From Negativicoccus succinicivorans (GTDB lineage: Bacteria > Bacillota > Negativicutes > Veillonellales > Negativicoccaceae), in NCBI RefSeq assembly GCF_018373335.1, contig NZ_JAHAHH010000016.1, positions 1 to 17,111 of the forward strand: 17,111 nt of DNA, read 5' to 3'. The position numbers were made by a program, and so were the translations under genes. Below the pieces are notes generated by a model, which was not told where the DNA came from, did no database searches, and saw only the letters and a program-made list of their open reading frames with translations. How positions within the stretch are numbered: the first letter of the stretch is position 1; the number at the start of each line of letters is the position of its first letter. Positions 1 to 7,785 of the stretch are shown in pieces.

Positions 1-2
1 TT

Positions 3-1394
3 ACCTTACAGTACGAAATGTCCTGCACGAATGTGTTGAATATGCTCGATTTGGCGGGATTGCCGATTTGGAGTGAAGAGCGTACGGACGATATGCCGCT
101 CGTGATTGCGGGCGGCCCCTGCGTTTATAATCCGGAGCCGCTCGCGCCGTTTATCGATGTCTTTTTTGTCGGTGAATCGGAAGAGTCGATAGTTGAACTG
201 GTCGATGCCGTCAAAGCATGGAAAGCGGCGGGTTGTCCCGACGGACGGCGCGGCCTTTTGGAACGCATGGCGCAAATTCCGGGCAACTATGTGCCCGCGT
301 TTTATGATGCGCATTACGATCGCGCGGGGAATTTCGCGCGGCTCGTGCCGAACACGACGGCGGCGCCGGCGAAGGTGCGAAAACGCGTGGTTGAAAATGT
401 GGACGCGCTGCCCGTGCCCTTGCACCCGATTTTGCCGCATATCGAGTCCGTGCATGATCGCGCTGTGCTCGAACTGTTTCGCGGCTGCACGCGCGGTTGT
501 CGGTTCTGTCAGGCGGGCATGATTTATCGTCCGGTGCGGGAAAAAACGCAGGAACAGCTGCTTGCGATCGCGCGCGAACTGATTAAAAACAGCGGCTATG
601 ATGAAATTTCGCTGATGTCGCTTTCATCGGCCGACTATTCGCAGCTCGCCTCGCTGGTTGACGCGTTGTTTGCGGAGTTTGCCGATCGCGGCGTGAGCAT
701 CAGCTTGCCGTCACTGCGCATCGACAGTTTTTCCGTCGATATCGCGAAAAAAGTGCAGCAGGTGCGCAAAAGCGGTTTAACGCTCGCTCCGGAGGCGGGC
801 ACGCAGCGCTTGCGCGATGTGATCAATAAAGGCGTGACGGAAGAAGATTTAATGCAAGCCTGCACCAACGCGTTTACGTCCGGTTGGAATCGCGTGAAGC
901 TCTACTTCATGCTGGGCTTGCCGACGGAAACCGATGAAGATTTGGCGGGCATCGCCGAACTCGGTTACCGCGTGAGTGACTTGTATCGATCGATCACGGG
1001 CCGCATGAACGCGCATGTGACGATCAGCGTATCGAGTTTCGTGCCGAAGCCGTTCACGCCGTTCCAGTGGTTCGGGCAAATTCCGAAAACGGAAATTGAA
1101 CGGCGGCAACTGTATTTGAAAAGTCAAATCAAAAGCCGTAATATTCACTACCGCTACCACGATGCGCCGACCAGTTTGCTGGAAGCGGTCTTGGCGCGCG
1201 GTGATCGGCGCGTCGCGCAAGTCATTTACGCCGCGTGGAAGCAAGGCGCGAAGTTCGACGGCTGGACGGATTGGTTCAAACCGGAATACTGGGACAAGGC
1301 GTTTCAGGAGACCGGTATTATCCTCGCTACTATGCGGAGCGGCAGCGCGATTTCAATGAACCGTTGCCCTGGGATCATATCGATTGCGGCGTGA
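3..1394 (+). CDS. B12-binding-domain radical SAM protein (TIGR03960-like), 5' partial and frameshifted
   Basis: The reading frame is already open at position 3 and continues through an internal ATG at 18, so the true start lies upstream of the window. What is visible is the end of a cobalamin-binding-like domain (YEMSCTNVLNMLDLAG, then GGPCVYNPEP) followed by a radical SAM core. The 4Fe-4S motif CTRGCRFC has cysteine codons at 486, 498 and 507, a CX3CX2C spacing. Radical SAM enzymes of this family are usually paired with a DUF2344 protein, as here; their substrate is not established to my knowledge. The family-like sequence holds up to GI at about 1319, after which this frame reads unrelated residues to a stop at 1394. 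The expected C-terminus continues in frame +2, so one base is missing near 1320. It heads the rng-trmB-SEDS operon. Family is confident; function is unknown. Confidence 0.85.
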   Translation, partial: TLQYEMSCTNVLNMLDLAGLPIWSEERTDDMPLVIAGGPCVYNPEPLAPFIDVFFVGESEESIVELVDAVKAWKAAGCPDGRRGLLERMAQIPGNYVPAFYDAHYDRAGNFARLVPNTTAAPAKVRKRVVENVDALPVPLHPILPHIESVHDRAVLELFRGCTRGCRFCQAGMIYRPVREKTQEQLLAIARELIKNSGYDEISLMSLSSADYSQLASLVDALFAEFADRGVSISLPSLRIDSFSVDIAKKVQQVRKSGLTLAPEAGTQRLRDVINKGVTEEDLMQACTNAFTSGWNRVKLYFMLGLPTETDEDLAGIAELGYRVSDLYRSITGRMNAHVTISVSSFVPKPFTPFQWFGQIPKTEIERRQLYLKSQIKSRNIHYRYHDAPTSLLEAVLARGDRRVAQVIYAAWKQGAKFDGWTDWFKPEYWDKAFQETGIILATMRSGSAISMNRCPGIISIAA

Positions 1395-1567
1395 CGAAAG
1401 ATTTTCTGCACCGCGAATGGCGACAGGGCGTGAACGCCGCGCTGACACACGATTGCCGTCGCCTCTCCTGCGCGGGTTGCGGCGTCTGCCCGCAGCTCGG
1501 CGTCAGCGTACTCGACGGAATGGAGGGAAATCGTGCCAAGACTACGTTTATCTATCGCGAAAGATGA
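1322..1567 (+). pseudogene. C-terminal remainder of the radical SAM protein in a shifted frame
   Basis: From the CCT codon at 1322 this frame reads PRYYAERQRDFNEPLPWDHI and then a cysteine-rich tail with CAGCGVCPQLG. That is the expected C-terminus of TIGR03960-type proteins and should follow directly on the sequence ending at 1319. Only two bases (1320-1321) lie between the ATT codon and CCT, where three are needed. A single lost base, for example GAT reduced to AT in an expected I-D-P, restores the frame. No slippery heptamer lies at the junction, so programmed slippage is unlikely; a sequencing error or a real inactivating mutation is more likely. The segment ends at TGA 1565-1567, overlapping the next gene by 35 nt, as expected of the intact gene. 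Confidence 0.75.
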
Positions 1568-2252
1568 GCCTTTGCGTTTTTTAGGGCATCTTGATTTCAT
1601 GCGCTCGATGGAACGCGCGTTGCGCCGCTCCGATCTGCCGATCGCGTATTCGGAAGGCTTCCATGCGCATATGAAAGTCAGCTACGATTCGGCGCTCGCG
1701 GTCGGCGTGACGGCCGATCCGTTGTACATGGATGTTGAATTGAGCGAAGACGTGCCGTATGAAGACGCGGCGCGCGCGCTTACGGCCGCGTTGCCGCCGG
1801 GCGTGCGGTTGACGGCGGGAGAGTATATCGAACAGCGCGCGCCGAAACTGATGGCGTTAATTAATTATGAGCAGTACAGGGTGACCGGTCCGCTCACGGC
1901 GGCGTTTACCGACGCGCAGTTGCAGGACGTTTTGACGCGCTTTAACAAGGCGACGACGATTCCCTATACGAAAGTCACGCCGAAGAAAACGCGCCAACTC
2001 GATGTGCGCAACATTGTGCCCGAACCGTTGCGCGGCCGGATCGAAGACGACTTCGTGACCATTACGGTCGGCTTTTGGCGCACGCTTGCCGGCAGTATCA
2101 AACCGACGGAACTCTGGGAGATCTTGGCGACTGACTTCGCCTTGCCCGTTGCCGCGGGACAGTGCCTGGTGTCGCGTGTGGAGGTGGCGCGCCGTAACGA
2201 AGACGGCACGTATATTTTGCCGCTCGATGCGGCGGCGCAGGAAAAATTATGA
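1533..2252 (+). CDS. TIGR03936/DUF2344 family radical SAM-associated protein
   Basis: A 239-residue protein starting PRLRLSIAKDEPLRFLGHLD after a GTG start. The GTG at 1533 is preferred because GGAGGG lies 5 nt upstream (1522-1527) and because the family typically begins just before a K-x-x-P-[LM]-[RK]-[FY]-[LI]-[SG]-H-L-D pattern. Family members (DUF2344) are found next to, or fused to, the TIGR03960 radical SAM protein and upstream of ribonuclease G; this locus has that arrangement. Their biochemical role is not established as far as I know. The start overlaps the end of the radical SAM reading frame, and the stop overlaps the rng start codon in an ATGA, which suggests translational coupling on both sides. 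Confidence 0.88.
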   Translation: MPRLRLSIAKDEPLRFLGHLDFMRSMERALRRSDLPIAYSEGFHAHMKVSYDSALAVGVTADPLYMDVELSEDVPYEDAARALTAALPPGVRLTAGEYIEQRAPKLMALINYEQYRVTGPLTAAFTDAQLQDVLTRFNKATTIPYTKVTPKKTRQLDVRNIVPEPLRGRIEDDFVTITVGFWRTLAGSIKPTELWEILATDFALPVAAGQCLVSRVEVARRNEDGTYILPLDAAAQEKL

Positions 2253-3676
2253 GCCGATTACTGGTGAATGCGACTCCGCGGGAGACGATTATCGCGGTGA
2301 CGCAGGAAAATACTCTGACGGACTTGGTGATTCAACCGACCGACGGAGAAGCACTGCTGCATCGTATTTATAAAGGAGTCGTCAAAAATGTGGTCGCGGC
2401 GCTTGATGCGGCGTTTGTCGATATCGGCACCGGCGAAAACGGTTACTTGCCGCTTCTCGGCGGCAAATCGCGCGATCTTGAAGGACATAAAATCAGCGTT
2501 GGCGCGCGCGTGCTCGTGCAAGTGACGAAAGAAGCGCGCGGCACGAAAGGACCGATGCTCACGACCAAACCCTCGCTGGCGGGACGGTATGCGGTACTTT
2601 TAACCAAGGGCCGTTACGTCGGCGTGTCCAAACAAATACAGGAGGCGGCGGAACGGGAGCGCTTGCGCGGACTCGTCGGCGCCCAATTAGGCTCGGGAGA
2701 CGAGGCGTGCGGGTTTATTCTGCGGACGGCAGCACAAGGTGTGGATGCGGCGGAATTAACGCATGACCTCACGTTCCTGCGGCGCACCTGGGAAAGCATT
2801 CGGCGGCGGGCGAAAATCGCCTTCGCGCCGACATGTCTTTATCGGGAGGCGGATATTGTGTTGCGCGCCGCGCGCGATTACGTGACGCCGTCGACTGAAC
2901 AGATTATTACGAACGATTGCGCCGCGTATGAGCGGCTTGTCGATTTGGTTTCCGAACAGCCGCAAGTGGAAGTGTCCTATGTCGCGGCGAACGATTTGCT
3001 GGCGCAGCACGGTATTCAGGACGCGATCGCGCCGCTGCTCGAACGCCGCGTGGAGGTGGCGGGCGGCGCGTACATCGTGATCGATCCGACCGAAGCGCTG
3101 ACCGCGATCGATGTCAATTCCGGGACATTTCGGAGCGGTCACGGGCGAGACGATTTGGCGTTGCGCGTCAATCTCGCCGCGGCGCAGGAAGTGGCGCGAC
3201 AAATTCGCTTGCGCAATATCGGCGGCATTATCATCGTCGATTTTATTGATATGCATCGTAAAGAAGATCGCGAACTCGTGCTGACAGAGTTGCGCGCGGC
3301 GGTCAAAGAAGATCGCGTACGCACGACGGTCGTGGAAATGACGGCGCTCGGACTGGTCGAGATGACGCGTCACAAGACCGGGCCCACGCTGCAGGAAAGT
3401 CGCTATATGCGCTGTCCGGAATGCGCGGGTACGGGGTACGTGATGACGGCCGCCGCGATCGTGGAACAAATCACCGAAGAGCTGCGGCAAAAAGCAGAGC
3501 GGGGATTGGCTGATCGCGTACTGGTGCAGGTGCATCCGGCGGTCGCGGACTATTTACGGGAAGAGAATTTGGCGGCGCAATGGCAGGTCCGCTTTCATAA
3601 AGAATTTATCATCGCGACGCACCAACGGCCGTCGCGAACGCAGTACCAACTTGCGGCGGCGCCGCAGGAGGACTAG
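2249..3676 (+). CDS. rng: Ribonuclease G (Rne/Rng family)
   Basis: A 475-residue endoribonuclease, close to the usual RNase G length (about 490). RNase E/G enzymes cut single-stranded, A/U-rich RNA, mature rRNA 5' ends and start mRNA decay in the cytoplasm. Visible features in order: an S1-like RNA-binding region at about residues 35-120 (GVVKNVVAALDAAFVDIG, ENGYLPL); the DNase I-like catalytic part with the metal-binding aspartates D288 (AIDVNSG) and D331 (IIIVDFIDM); and the zinc-link motif CPECAGTG with C389 and C392, which joins subunits in this family. The long C-terminal degradosome scaffold of RNase E is absent, which favours RNase G. The ATG overlaps the upstream stop (ATGA). Confidence 0.95.
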   Translation: MSRLLVNATPRETIIAVTQENTLTDLVIQPTDGEALLHRIYKGVVKNVVAALDAAFVDIGTGENGYLPLLGGKSRDLEGHKISVGARVLVQVTKEARGTKGPMLTTKPSLAGRYAVLLTKGRYVGVSKQIQEAAERERLRGLVGAQLGSGDEACGFILRTAAQGVDAAELTHDLTFLRRTWESIRRRAKIAFAPTCLYREADIVLRAARDYVTPSTEQIITNDCAAYERLVDLVSEQPQVEVSYVAANDLLAQHGIQDAIAPLLERRVEVAGGAYIVIDPTEALTAIDVNSGTFRSGHGRDDLALRVNLAAAQEVARQIRLRNIGGIIIVDFIDMHRKEDRELVLTELRAAVKEDRVRTTVVEMTALGLVEMTRHKTGPTLQESRYMRCPECAGTGYVMTAAAIVEQITEELRQKAERGLADRVLVQVHPAVADYLREENLAAQWQVRFHKEFIIATHQRPSRTQYQLAAAPQED

Positions 3677-3690
3677 CGAAAGGAGTCAAC

Positions 3691-4365
3691 ATGCGTTTAC
3701 GAAGAAAACCCTGGATCGATGAAGCGATTCTCGAGTACGCCGATTTTTTGTCGATCGGCTGGCCGGAAAATTGTCGCGGGCGCTGGCGGGAGATTTTCGC
3801 GCGCGGTGAACGTCCGCTGTGGGTCGAGCTCGGCACCGGCAAAGGGCAATTTATTGCCGGCTTGGCGGCGCAGCACGAAGATGTGAACATCATCGGTATC
3901 GAGTTGCAGCGCGGCGTACTATACTATGCCGGACAGAAGGTAGCGGCGGCGGAGCTTGCCAATGTGCGCCTGGTCGAAGGTGATATCAGCGAACTGTTAG
4001 ACGTGTTCGCGCCGGGCGAAGTCGATCGCTTTTATCTTAATTTTTGTGATCCGTGGCCGAAAGCGCGGCACGCCAAACGTCGGCTTACCCACCGCGGCTT
4101 TCTTGAAAAATACGCGACGCTCTTGGCGCCTCAGGGAGAAATTCATTTCAAGACGGACAATCACGATTTATTTTACTTTTCCATCGAAGAGTTTCAAGCG
4201 CTCGGTTGGACGCTGCGCGATGTGACGGACGATTTGCATCAAAACGAGCCGGCGGACAATGTGCGCACGGAATACGAACAGAAATTTTCCGCCAAAGGGC
4301 AACCGATTTACCGTCTGGTAGCTGTAGCGCCGGAGAGGAAAGGCCATGACGAAGAGAAGGCGTAA
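3691..4365 (+). CDS. trmB: tRNA (guanine-N7-)-methyltransferase TrmB
   Basis: A 224-residue SAM-dependent enzyme that makes m7G46 in the variable loop of tRNAs. The Rossmann motif I reads VELGTGKGQFI at about residues 46-56. The family signature YLNFCDPWPKARHAKRRL lies near residue 112, with the DPWPK catalytic/substrate motif intact, and EIHFKTDN follows. Length matches the family (210-240). An AAAGGAG ribosome binding site at 3680-3686 precedes the ATG. The gene starts 14 nt after rng and its last 20 nt overlap the start of the following membrane protein gene, so it belongs to the same operon. Confidence 0.95.
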   Translation: MRLRRKPWIDEAILEYADFLSIGWPENCRGRWREIFARGERPLWVELGTGKGQFIAGLAAQHEDVNIIGIELQRGVLYYAGQKVAAAELANVRLVEGDISELLDVFAPGEVDRFYLNFCDPWPKARHAKRRLTHRGFLEKYATLLAPQGEIHFKTDNHDLFYFSIEEFQALGWTLRDVTDDLHQNEPADNVRTEYEQKFSAKGQPIYRLVAVAPERKGHDEEKA

Positions 4366-5653
4366 GCAAAGTCGGCGGCGCTTTTGGAGCGCGCTCGGAC
4401 ATCGAATTCATCTGCGCAAATTCGGTTACGGCGACTGGTTTTTCGTCGCGGTGCTGTTTTTACTGGTCGTGGGCACGGTGAATGTTTTCAGCTCGACCTT
4501 TTATATGAATTTGCGCAGTGCCTCGGGGGTCACCTCCGATCTGTCTCGTCATGTGCTGTTTTTAGTGATCGGCGCGATTTGCGGCGCTTTGGTTTACCGG
4601 TTTAATTATCAGAACCTGCGCAAGAGCATGACGCTATGGTTCGGGATCACGGTGCTGATGTTGCTCCTCGTGCATGTGGCGGGGCTGACCGTCAACGGCG
4701 CGCGTCGTTGGATTACTTTGGGCGGATTTACGTTTCAACCGTCCGAAGTGGCGAAACTTGTCGGCATTATGTGCGCCGCCTCCGGTCTTGCTCTGCGTGT
4801 CGAGCGCGGCGAACCGGTTCGTCTTTGGCAGTCGTTGGGGGGCGTCTTTGTGCCCGCCGGCAAAGGGCTGTGGGAGCGAGTGCAGGAGTGTTATGCGGAA
4901 TGGAAGCCGCTGCTTTGTCCGTTGATCTTCGGTATCTTTATTTTTTTCCAGCCGGACTTCGGCACCGTGATTTTGGTCTTGGGCGTGCCGCTTTTGCTGT
5001 ATTTTTTGGCGGGCATACCGACGCTGGAAATTGTCGGCACGTTGATCGCGGCGGCGATCTTCTTCGCCGGGGGCGTTAAGTTCGCACCGTACCGCATGCA
5101 ACGTCTTATCGCCTGGTATGATCCGTTCAGTTACGCGCGCGATCTCGGGTACCAGGTCGTGCAAAGCATCATTGCCGTCGGTTCCGGCGGTTTTTTGGGA
5201 CAAGGTTTAGGGCGAGGCTTGAGTAAGTTCGCGTACCTGCCCGAACAACACACGGACTTCGCGTATGCCGTCTTTGCGCAGGAAGTCGGTTTTTGGCTGG
5301 CGGTACTTGTTCCACTCGCCTTTCTCGCGCTTTTATTCACCGGTTTTAAAATCGCCGGTCGCGCGCGCGATCAATACGGCGCGTACTTGGTCTACGGACT
5401 GGTGACGCTGCTGGTCGGGCAGGGCTTGTACAATACCGCGATGACGCTCGGCGTATTGCCCGTCACGGGTGTGCCGTTGCCGTTCATCAGTTACGGCGGT
5501 TCCGCGATGGTCGTGAATTTGATTTCCGTCGGCATGATTTTGGGCGTGGAACGCAAAACCCGCGAGCTGGAAGAACGGGAAGCGCATTGGGCCAAAGTCC
5601 GCGCGCTTTCGGAAGGGATTCCGCCGAATCGGCGCTGGCAGCCGCCGCGCTGA
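4346..5653 (+). CDS. SEDS peptidoglycan glycosyltransferase, FtsW/RodA/SpoVE family
   Basis: A 435-residue polytopic membrane protein. After a basic cytoplasmic N-terminus (about residues 1-27) come roughly ten hydrophobic segments. SEDS proteins polymerise lipid II into glycan strands together with a class B PBP, in division (FtsW), elongation (RodA) or sporulation (SpoVE). Signature stretches include PDFGTVILVLG, the extracellular LPEQHTDFAYAVFAQEVG with the conserved HTDF aspartate in the region of the proposed catalytic residue, and the C-terminal LPVTGVPLPFISYGGS. A charged insert after segment 4 (about 140-190) and a helical charged tail are present. The sequence alone does not separate FtsW from RodA, so no symbol is given. 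GAGAGGA precedes the ATG, which lies inside the end of trmB. Confidence 0.9.
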   Translation: MTKRRRKQSRRRFWSALGHRIHLRKFGYGDWFFVAVLFLLVVGTVNVFSSTFYMNLRSASGVTSDLSRHVLFLVIGAICGALVYRFNYQNLRKSMTLWFGITVLMLLLVHVAGLTVNGARRWITLGGFTFQPSEVAKLVGIMCAASGLALRVERGEPVRLWQSLGGVFVPAGKGLWERVQECYAEWKPLLCPLIFGIFIFFQPDFGTVILVLGVPLLLYFLAGIPTLEIVGTLIAAAIFFAGGVKFAPYRMQRLIAWYDPFSYARDLGYQVVQSIIAVGSGGFLGQGLGRGLSKFAYLPEQHTDFAYAVFAQEVGFWLAVLVPLAFLALLFTGFKIAGRARDQYGAYLVYGLVTLLVGQGLYNTAMTLGVLPVTGVPLPFISYGGSAMVVNLISVGMILGVERKTRELEEREAHWAKVRALSEGIPPNRRWQPPR

Positions 5654-5659
5654 AATATA

Positions 5660-5688
5660 TTGGCAAGCGTTTTAAAACTTGCTATACT
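5660..5688 (+). promoter_or_regulatory. Promoter of the uraA leader
   Basis: TTGGCA (5660-5665) and TATACT (5683-5688) are separated by 17 nt, and a TGC directly before the -10 makes it an extended -10. Transcription would start at about 5695, giving a leader of about 100 nt that contains the attenuator. Confidence 0.7.
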
Positions 5689-5709
5689 TATGCGTAGTAC
5701 ATATTATGC

Positions 5710-5774
5710 AGTCCTGTGAGTCGGAGCAGGTCCGGCGTAACATCCGAAGCTCTCTGTGCACAGAGAGCTTTTTT
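5710..5774 (+). promoter_or_regulatory. PyrR-type pyrimidine attenuator in the uraA leader
   Basis: AGTCCTGTGAG at 5710-5720 matches the first 11 positions of the PyrR RNA-binding consensus ARUCCNGNGAGGYU (12 of 14 over the full motif). It is followed by a perfect terminator palindrome (5747-5770) and a T run to 5774, ending just before the uraA ribosome binding site. An antiterminator can be drawn between GAGTCGGA (5718-5725) and TCCGA (5743-5747) plus CTC (5750-5752), overlapping both the PyrR site and the 5' arm of the terminator. In the known Bacillus mechanism PyrR with UMP binds the anti-antiterminator and lets the terminator form, so uraA would be shut off when pyrimidines are plentiful. 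The pyrR gene is not in this window. Confidence 0.75.
5747..5774 (+). terminator. Conditional intrinsic terminator of the uraA attenuator
   Basis: AAGCTCTCTGTG and CACAGAGAGCTT form a perfect 12+12 palindrome followed by TTTT (a run of six T including the stem end). A 10-bp stem with a four-base loop is expected in RNA. It lies between promoter and start codon, so it is an attenuator rather than an operon end. Confidence 0.85.
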
Positions 5775-5792
5775 CATGAAACGGGGAGACCA

Positions 5793-7049
5793 ATGAAAAA
5801 ATATGTGGACGTAGACGAGAAATTACCGCTTTGGGAAACCTTGCCCCTGAGTATTCAGCACTTGTTCGCCATGTTCGGCGCGACGGTGCTCGTACCGTTT
5901 TTACTGAAGGTCGATCCGTCGATTGCGCTTTTGATGAACGGCATCGGCACGCTTTTGTACATGGCGATCTGTAAGGGGCGCTTACCCGCGTACCTCGGTT
6001 CGAGTTTTGCGTTTATCTCGCCGGTCACCCTGATCGTTTCCATGGGGCTCGGTTACGGCGCCGCGCAGAGTGGCTTCATCGTTTTCGGTCTGTGTTTCGT
6101 CTTGCTGTCCTTTTTAGTGAAAAAGGTCGGCGTCGGCTGGATTGATACCTTGTTCCCGCCGGCGGCGATGGGCGCTATCGTCGCGATCATCGGTTTGGAA
6201 TTGGCGCCGAGCGCGATGAATATGGCGGGACTGGTCGGCGACCCCATTCCGGGGGTGGATCCGCAACTGGCCGTGATCGTTTCGATTTTCACTTTGGTCG
6301 TGACCATTTTGGTATCTTTATTCGGTCGCGGTTTTTTGGGCGTCATTCCCGTGCTGTTGGGCGTAGTCGCGGGGTATATCCTCTCGCTCTTCCTCGGCAT
6401 CGTTGATATCGACGCGATTGCGGCGGCGCCGTGGTTTGCCGTGCCGACGTTGTACATGCCGGAATGGAACTGGCAGGCCATTATCATTATTTTGCCCGCA
6501 GTCTTTGTCGTTTTCGCCGAACACATCGGACACCTTGTGGTGACGAGTCATGTCGTCGGCCGCGATTTGATGACGGATCCGGGACTGTCGCGCTCGCTTT
6601 TGGGCGACGGTCTCGCGAATATTCTCTCCGGTATCGTAGGGGCGACGCCGAATACGACGTACGGTGAAAACATCGGCGTCATGGCGATCACGCGCGTCTA
6701 CAGCGTGTGGGTCATTCGCGGCGCGGCCATCATCGCCATTCTCTGCTCTTTCATCGGTAAAATTTCCGCGGTCATTCACGGCATCCCGACCCCGGTCATG
6801 GGCGGCGTCTGCATCCTTCTCTTCGGTATCATCGCCACCACCGGTTTGCGCATGCTGATTGAACAGAAAGTGGATTATACGCAACCGGAAAATCTGATTC
6901 TAACCGCGGTCACGCTCATCACCGGCCTTTCCGGCGCGGTGTTGGACTTCGGCCCGTTCCATTTGAAAGGGATGGCGCTGGCGACGGTTGTCGCGATGGT
7001 AATTGCGATCGTTCTGCGCTTGTTCCGCGGCCTTCGTCCGCAAGAATAA
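5793..7049 (+). CDS. uraA: Uracil permease (NCS2/NAT family)
   Basis: A 418-residue inner-membrane uracil:proton symporter with about 14 hydrophobic segments. The sequence follows UraA closely: LFAMFGATVLVP, GIGTLLYMAICKGRLPAYLG, SSFAFISPV, then AEHIGHLVVTSHVVGRDL and TPNTTYGENIGVMAITRV. The two glutamates in AEHIGH and TYGENIG correspond to the substrate and proton-coupling residues known for UraA. The ATG at 5793 is chosen although the frame is open from 5679: it follows GGGGAG at the right distance, begins at the family's usual N-terminus, and the upstream stretch is the attenuator. Expression is probably controlled by pyrimidine-dependent attenuation. It is monocistronic, with a terminator right after the stop. 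Confidence 0.95.
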   Translation: MKKYVDVDEKLPLWETLPLSIQHLFAMFGATVLVPFLLKVDPSIALLMNGIGTLLYMAICKGRLPAYLGSSFAFISPVTLIVSMGLGYGAAQSGFIVFGLCFVLLSFLVKKVGVGWIDTLFPPAAMGAIVAIIGLELAPSAMNMAGLVGDPIPGVDPQLAVIVSIFTLVVTILVSLFGRGFLGVIPVLLGVVAGYILSLFLGIVDIDAIAAAPWFAVPTLYMPEWNWQAIIIILPAVFVVFAEHIGHLVVTSHVVGRDLMTDPGLSRSLLGDGLANILSGIVGATPNTTYGENIGVMAITRVYSVWVIRGAAIIAILCSFIGKISAVIHGIPTPVMGGVCILLFGIIATTGLRMLIEQKVDYTQPENLILTAVTLITGLSGAVLDFGPFHLKGMALATVVAMVIAIVLRLFRGLRPQE

Positions 7050-7052
7050 ATA

Positions 7053-7076
7053 AAAACGCACTGCGGTGCGTTTTTT
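7053..7076 (+). terminator. Intrinsic terminator after uraA
   Basis: CGCAC, loop TGCG, GTGCG, flanked by five A and six T, starting 4 nt after the uraA stop. Confidence 0.88.
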
Positions 7077-7190
7077 ATTGCTCGCAAGTGCTCCGAGATT
7101 CTGTTTGTAATGGGGGCATAGCGCCGGATAAGGCGTGAAAAAGCGACGTTTTCATGTCTTTGGTATAATACAGAAAAGGAGGAATGATCG

Positions 7191-7718
7191 ATGCGAAAAT
7201 TACCCGTTTTAACATTGGGATTGATCTTTGCCGCGACCGCCGCGTTTGCGCAGGCGGGACCGAGCCATCATAAACTTTTGCCGCCGTTGCCGCCGTTGCC
7301 GCCGCAAAGCGCCGAGACCTACGCGCCGGTGGTCGTAGTCGCGCCGGAGACGGTCGCGACGCCGTCTGCTGAAGCGACTGCGGTGCAGGCGGACAATCAG
7401 ATCCGTTGGGTCATGGCGGTCGACTTCATGACGGTCGAGGTCCGCATGGCGAAACCGCTTCCCGAGGAAATGACGCAGCCGGACGCCGTCGCGCTCGCGC
7501 AGCGGAATTTCCACATCAGCGATAACGTGAAAATTATTTCCGCGCCGTTGCCGGTGCCGGGCGAAGATAAGATGTATCGCTTGCGCGTGGACGGATTTGC
7601 ACCCGAGACGCTGTACCGCATTCGCTACCGGGATGCGGAGGAGCAGACATTTCGTACCTATCGCAATGATCGCGAAATGAGCGAACATTATAAAAACCGT
7701 TACGGCGACTTTTTCTAA
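7191..7718 (+). CDS. Small secreted protein with proline-rich linker and possible Ig-like domain
   Basis: A 175-residue protein of no recognised family. Residues 1-20 are a clear Sec signal peptide (basic MRK, hydrophobic core, cleavage near AFA-QAG). A proline-rich stretch LPPLPPLPPQ follows at about 28-36, then an Ala/Val/Thr-rich linker. The C-terminal part (about 70-165) has the alternating pattern of a beta-sandwich (VEVRMAKPLP, NFHISDNVKI, YRLRVDGFAPETLYRIRY), like bacterial Ig-like domains; this is inference from pattern only. AAAGGAGG at 7175-7182 precedes the ATG. TGGTATAAT at 7161-7169 looks like an extended -10 but lies so close to the ribosome binding site that its role is uncertain. 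No terminator separates it from the next gene. Confidence 0.8.
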   Translation: MRKLPVLTLGLIFAATAAFAQAGPSHHKLLPPLPPLPPQSAETYAPVVVVAPETVATPSAEATAVQADNQIRWVMAVDFMTVEVRMAKPLPEEMTQPDAVALAQRNFHISDNVKIISAPLPVPGEDKMYRLRVDGFAPETLYRIRYRDAEEQTFRTYRNDREMSEHYKNRYGDFF

Positions 7719-7785
7719 GAAATAAAGGAAAAGCGCGGCGGGCGGCGAAAACAGTCACTAACAAATGCTTTGAGGAGGCGGTATC

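Noticed and set aside
1300..1330. The radical SAM frameshift as a second programmed frameshift site
   Set aside because: The codons ATT-ATC at the junction cannot re-pair after a -1 slip and no downstream stem stands out. An indel explains it better.
2756..3535. A 259-codon minus-strand ORF opposite rng, and similar long antisense ORFs elsewhere
   Set aside because: They are shadows created by GC-biased codons of the real genes, rich in Arg and His, and lack ribosome binding sites.
5679..5792. N-terminal extension of uraA
   Set aside because: The upstream codons translate the attenuator hairpin and promoter; the ATG at 5793 has the ribosome binding site and the family N-terminus.
7120..7136. 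GCCGGATAAGGCG resembling an enterobacterial REP element
   Set aside because: A single short hairpin with no second copy in the window and no other enterobacterial features; most likely chance.
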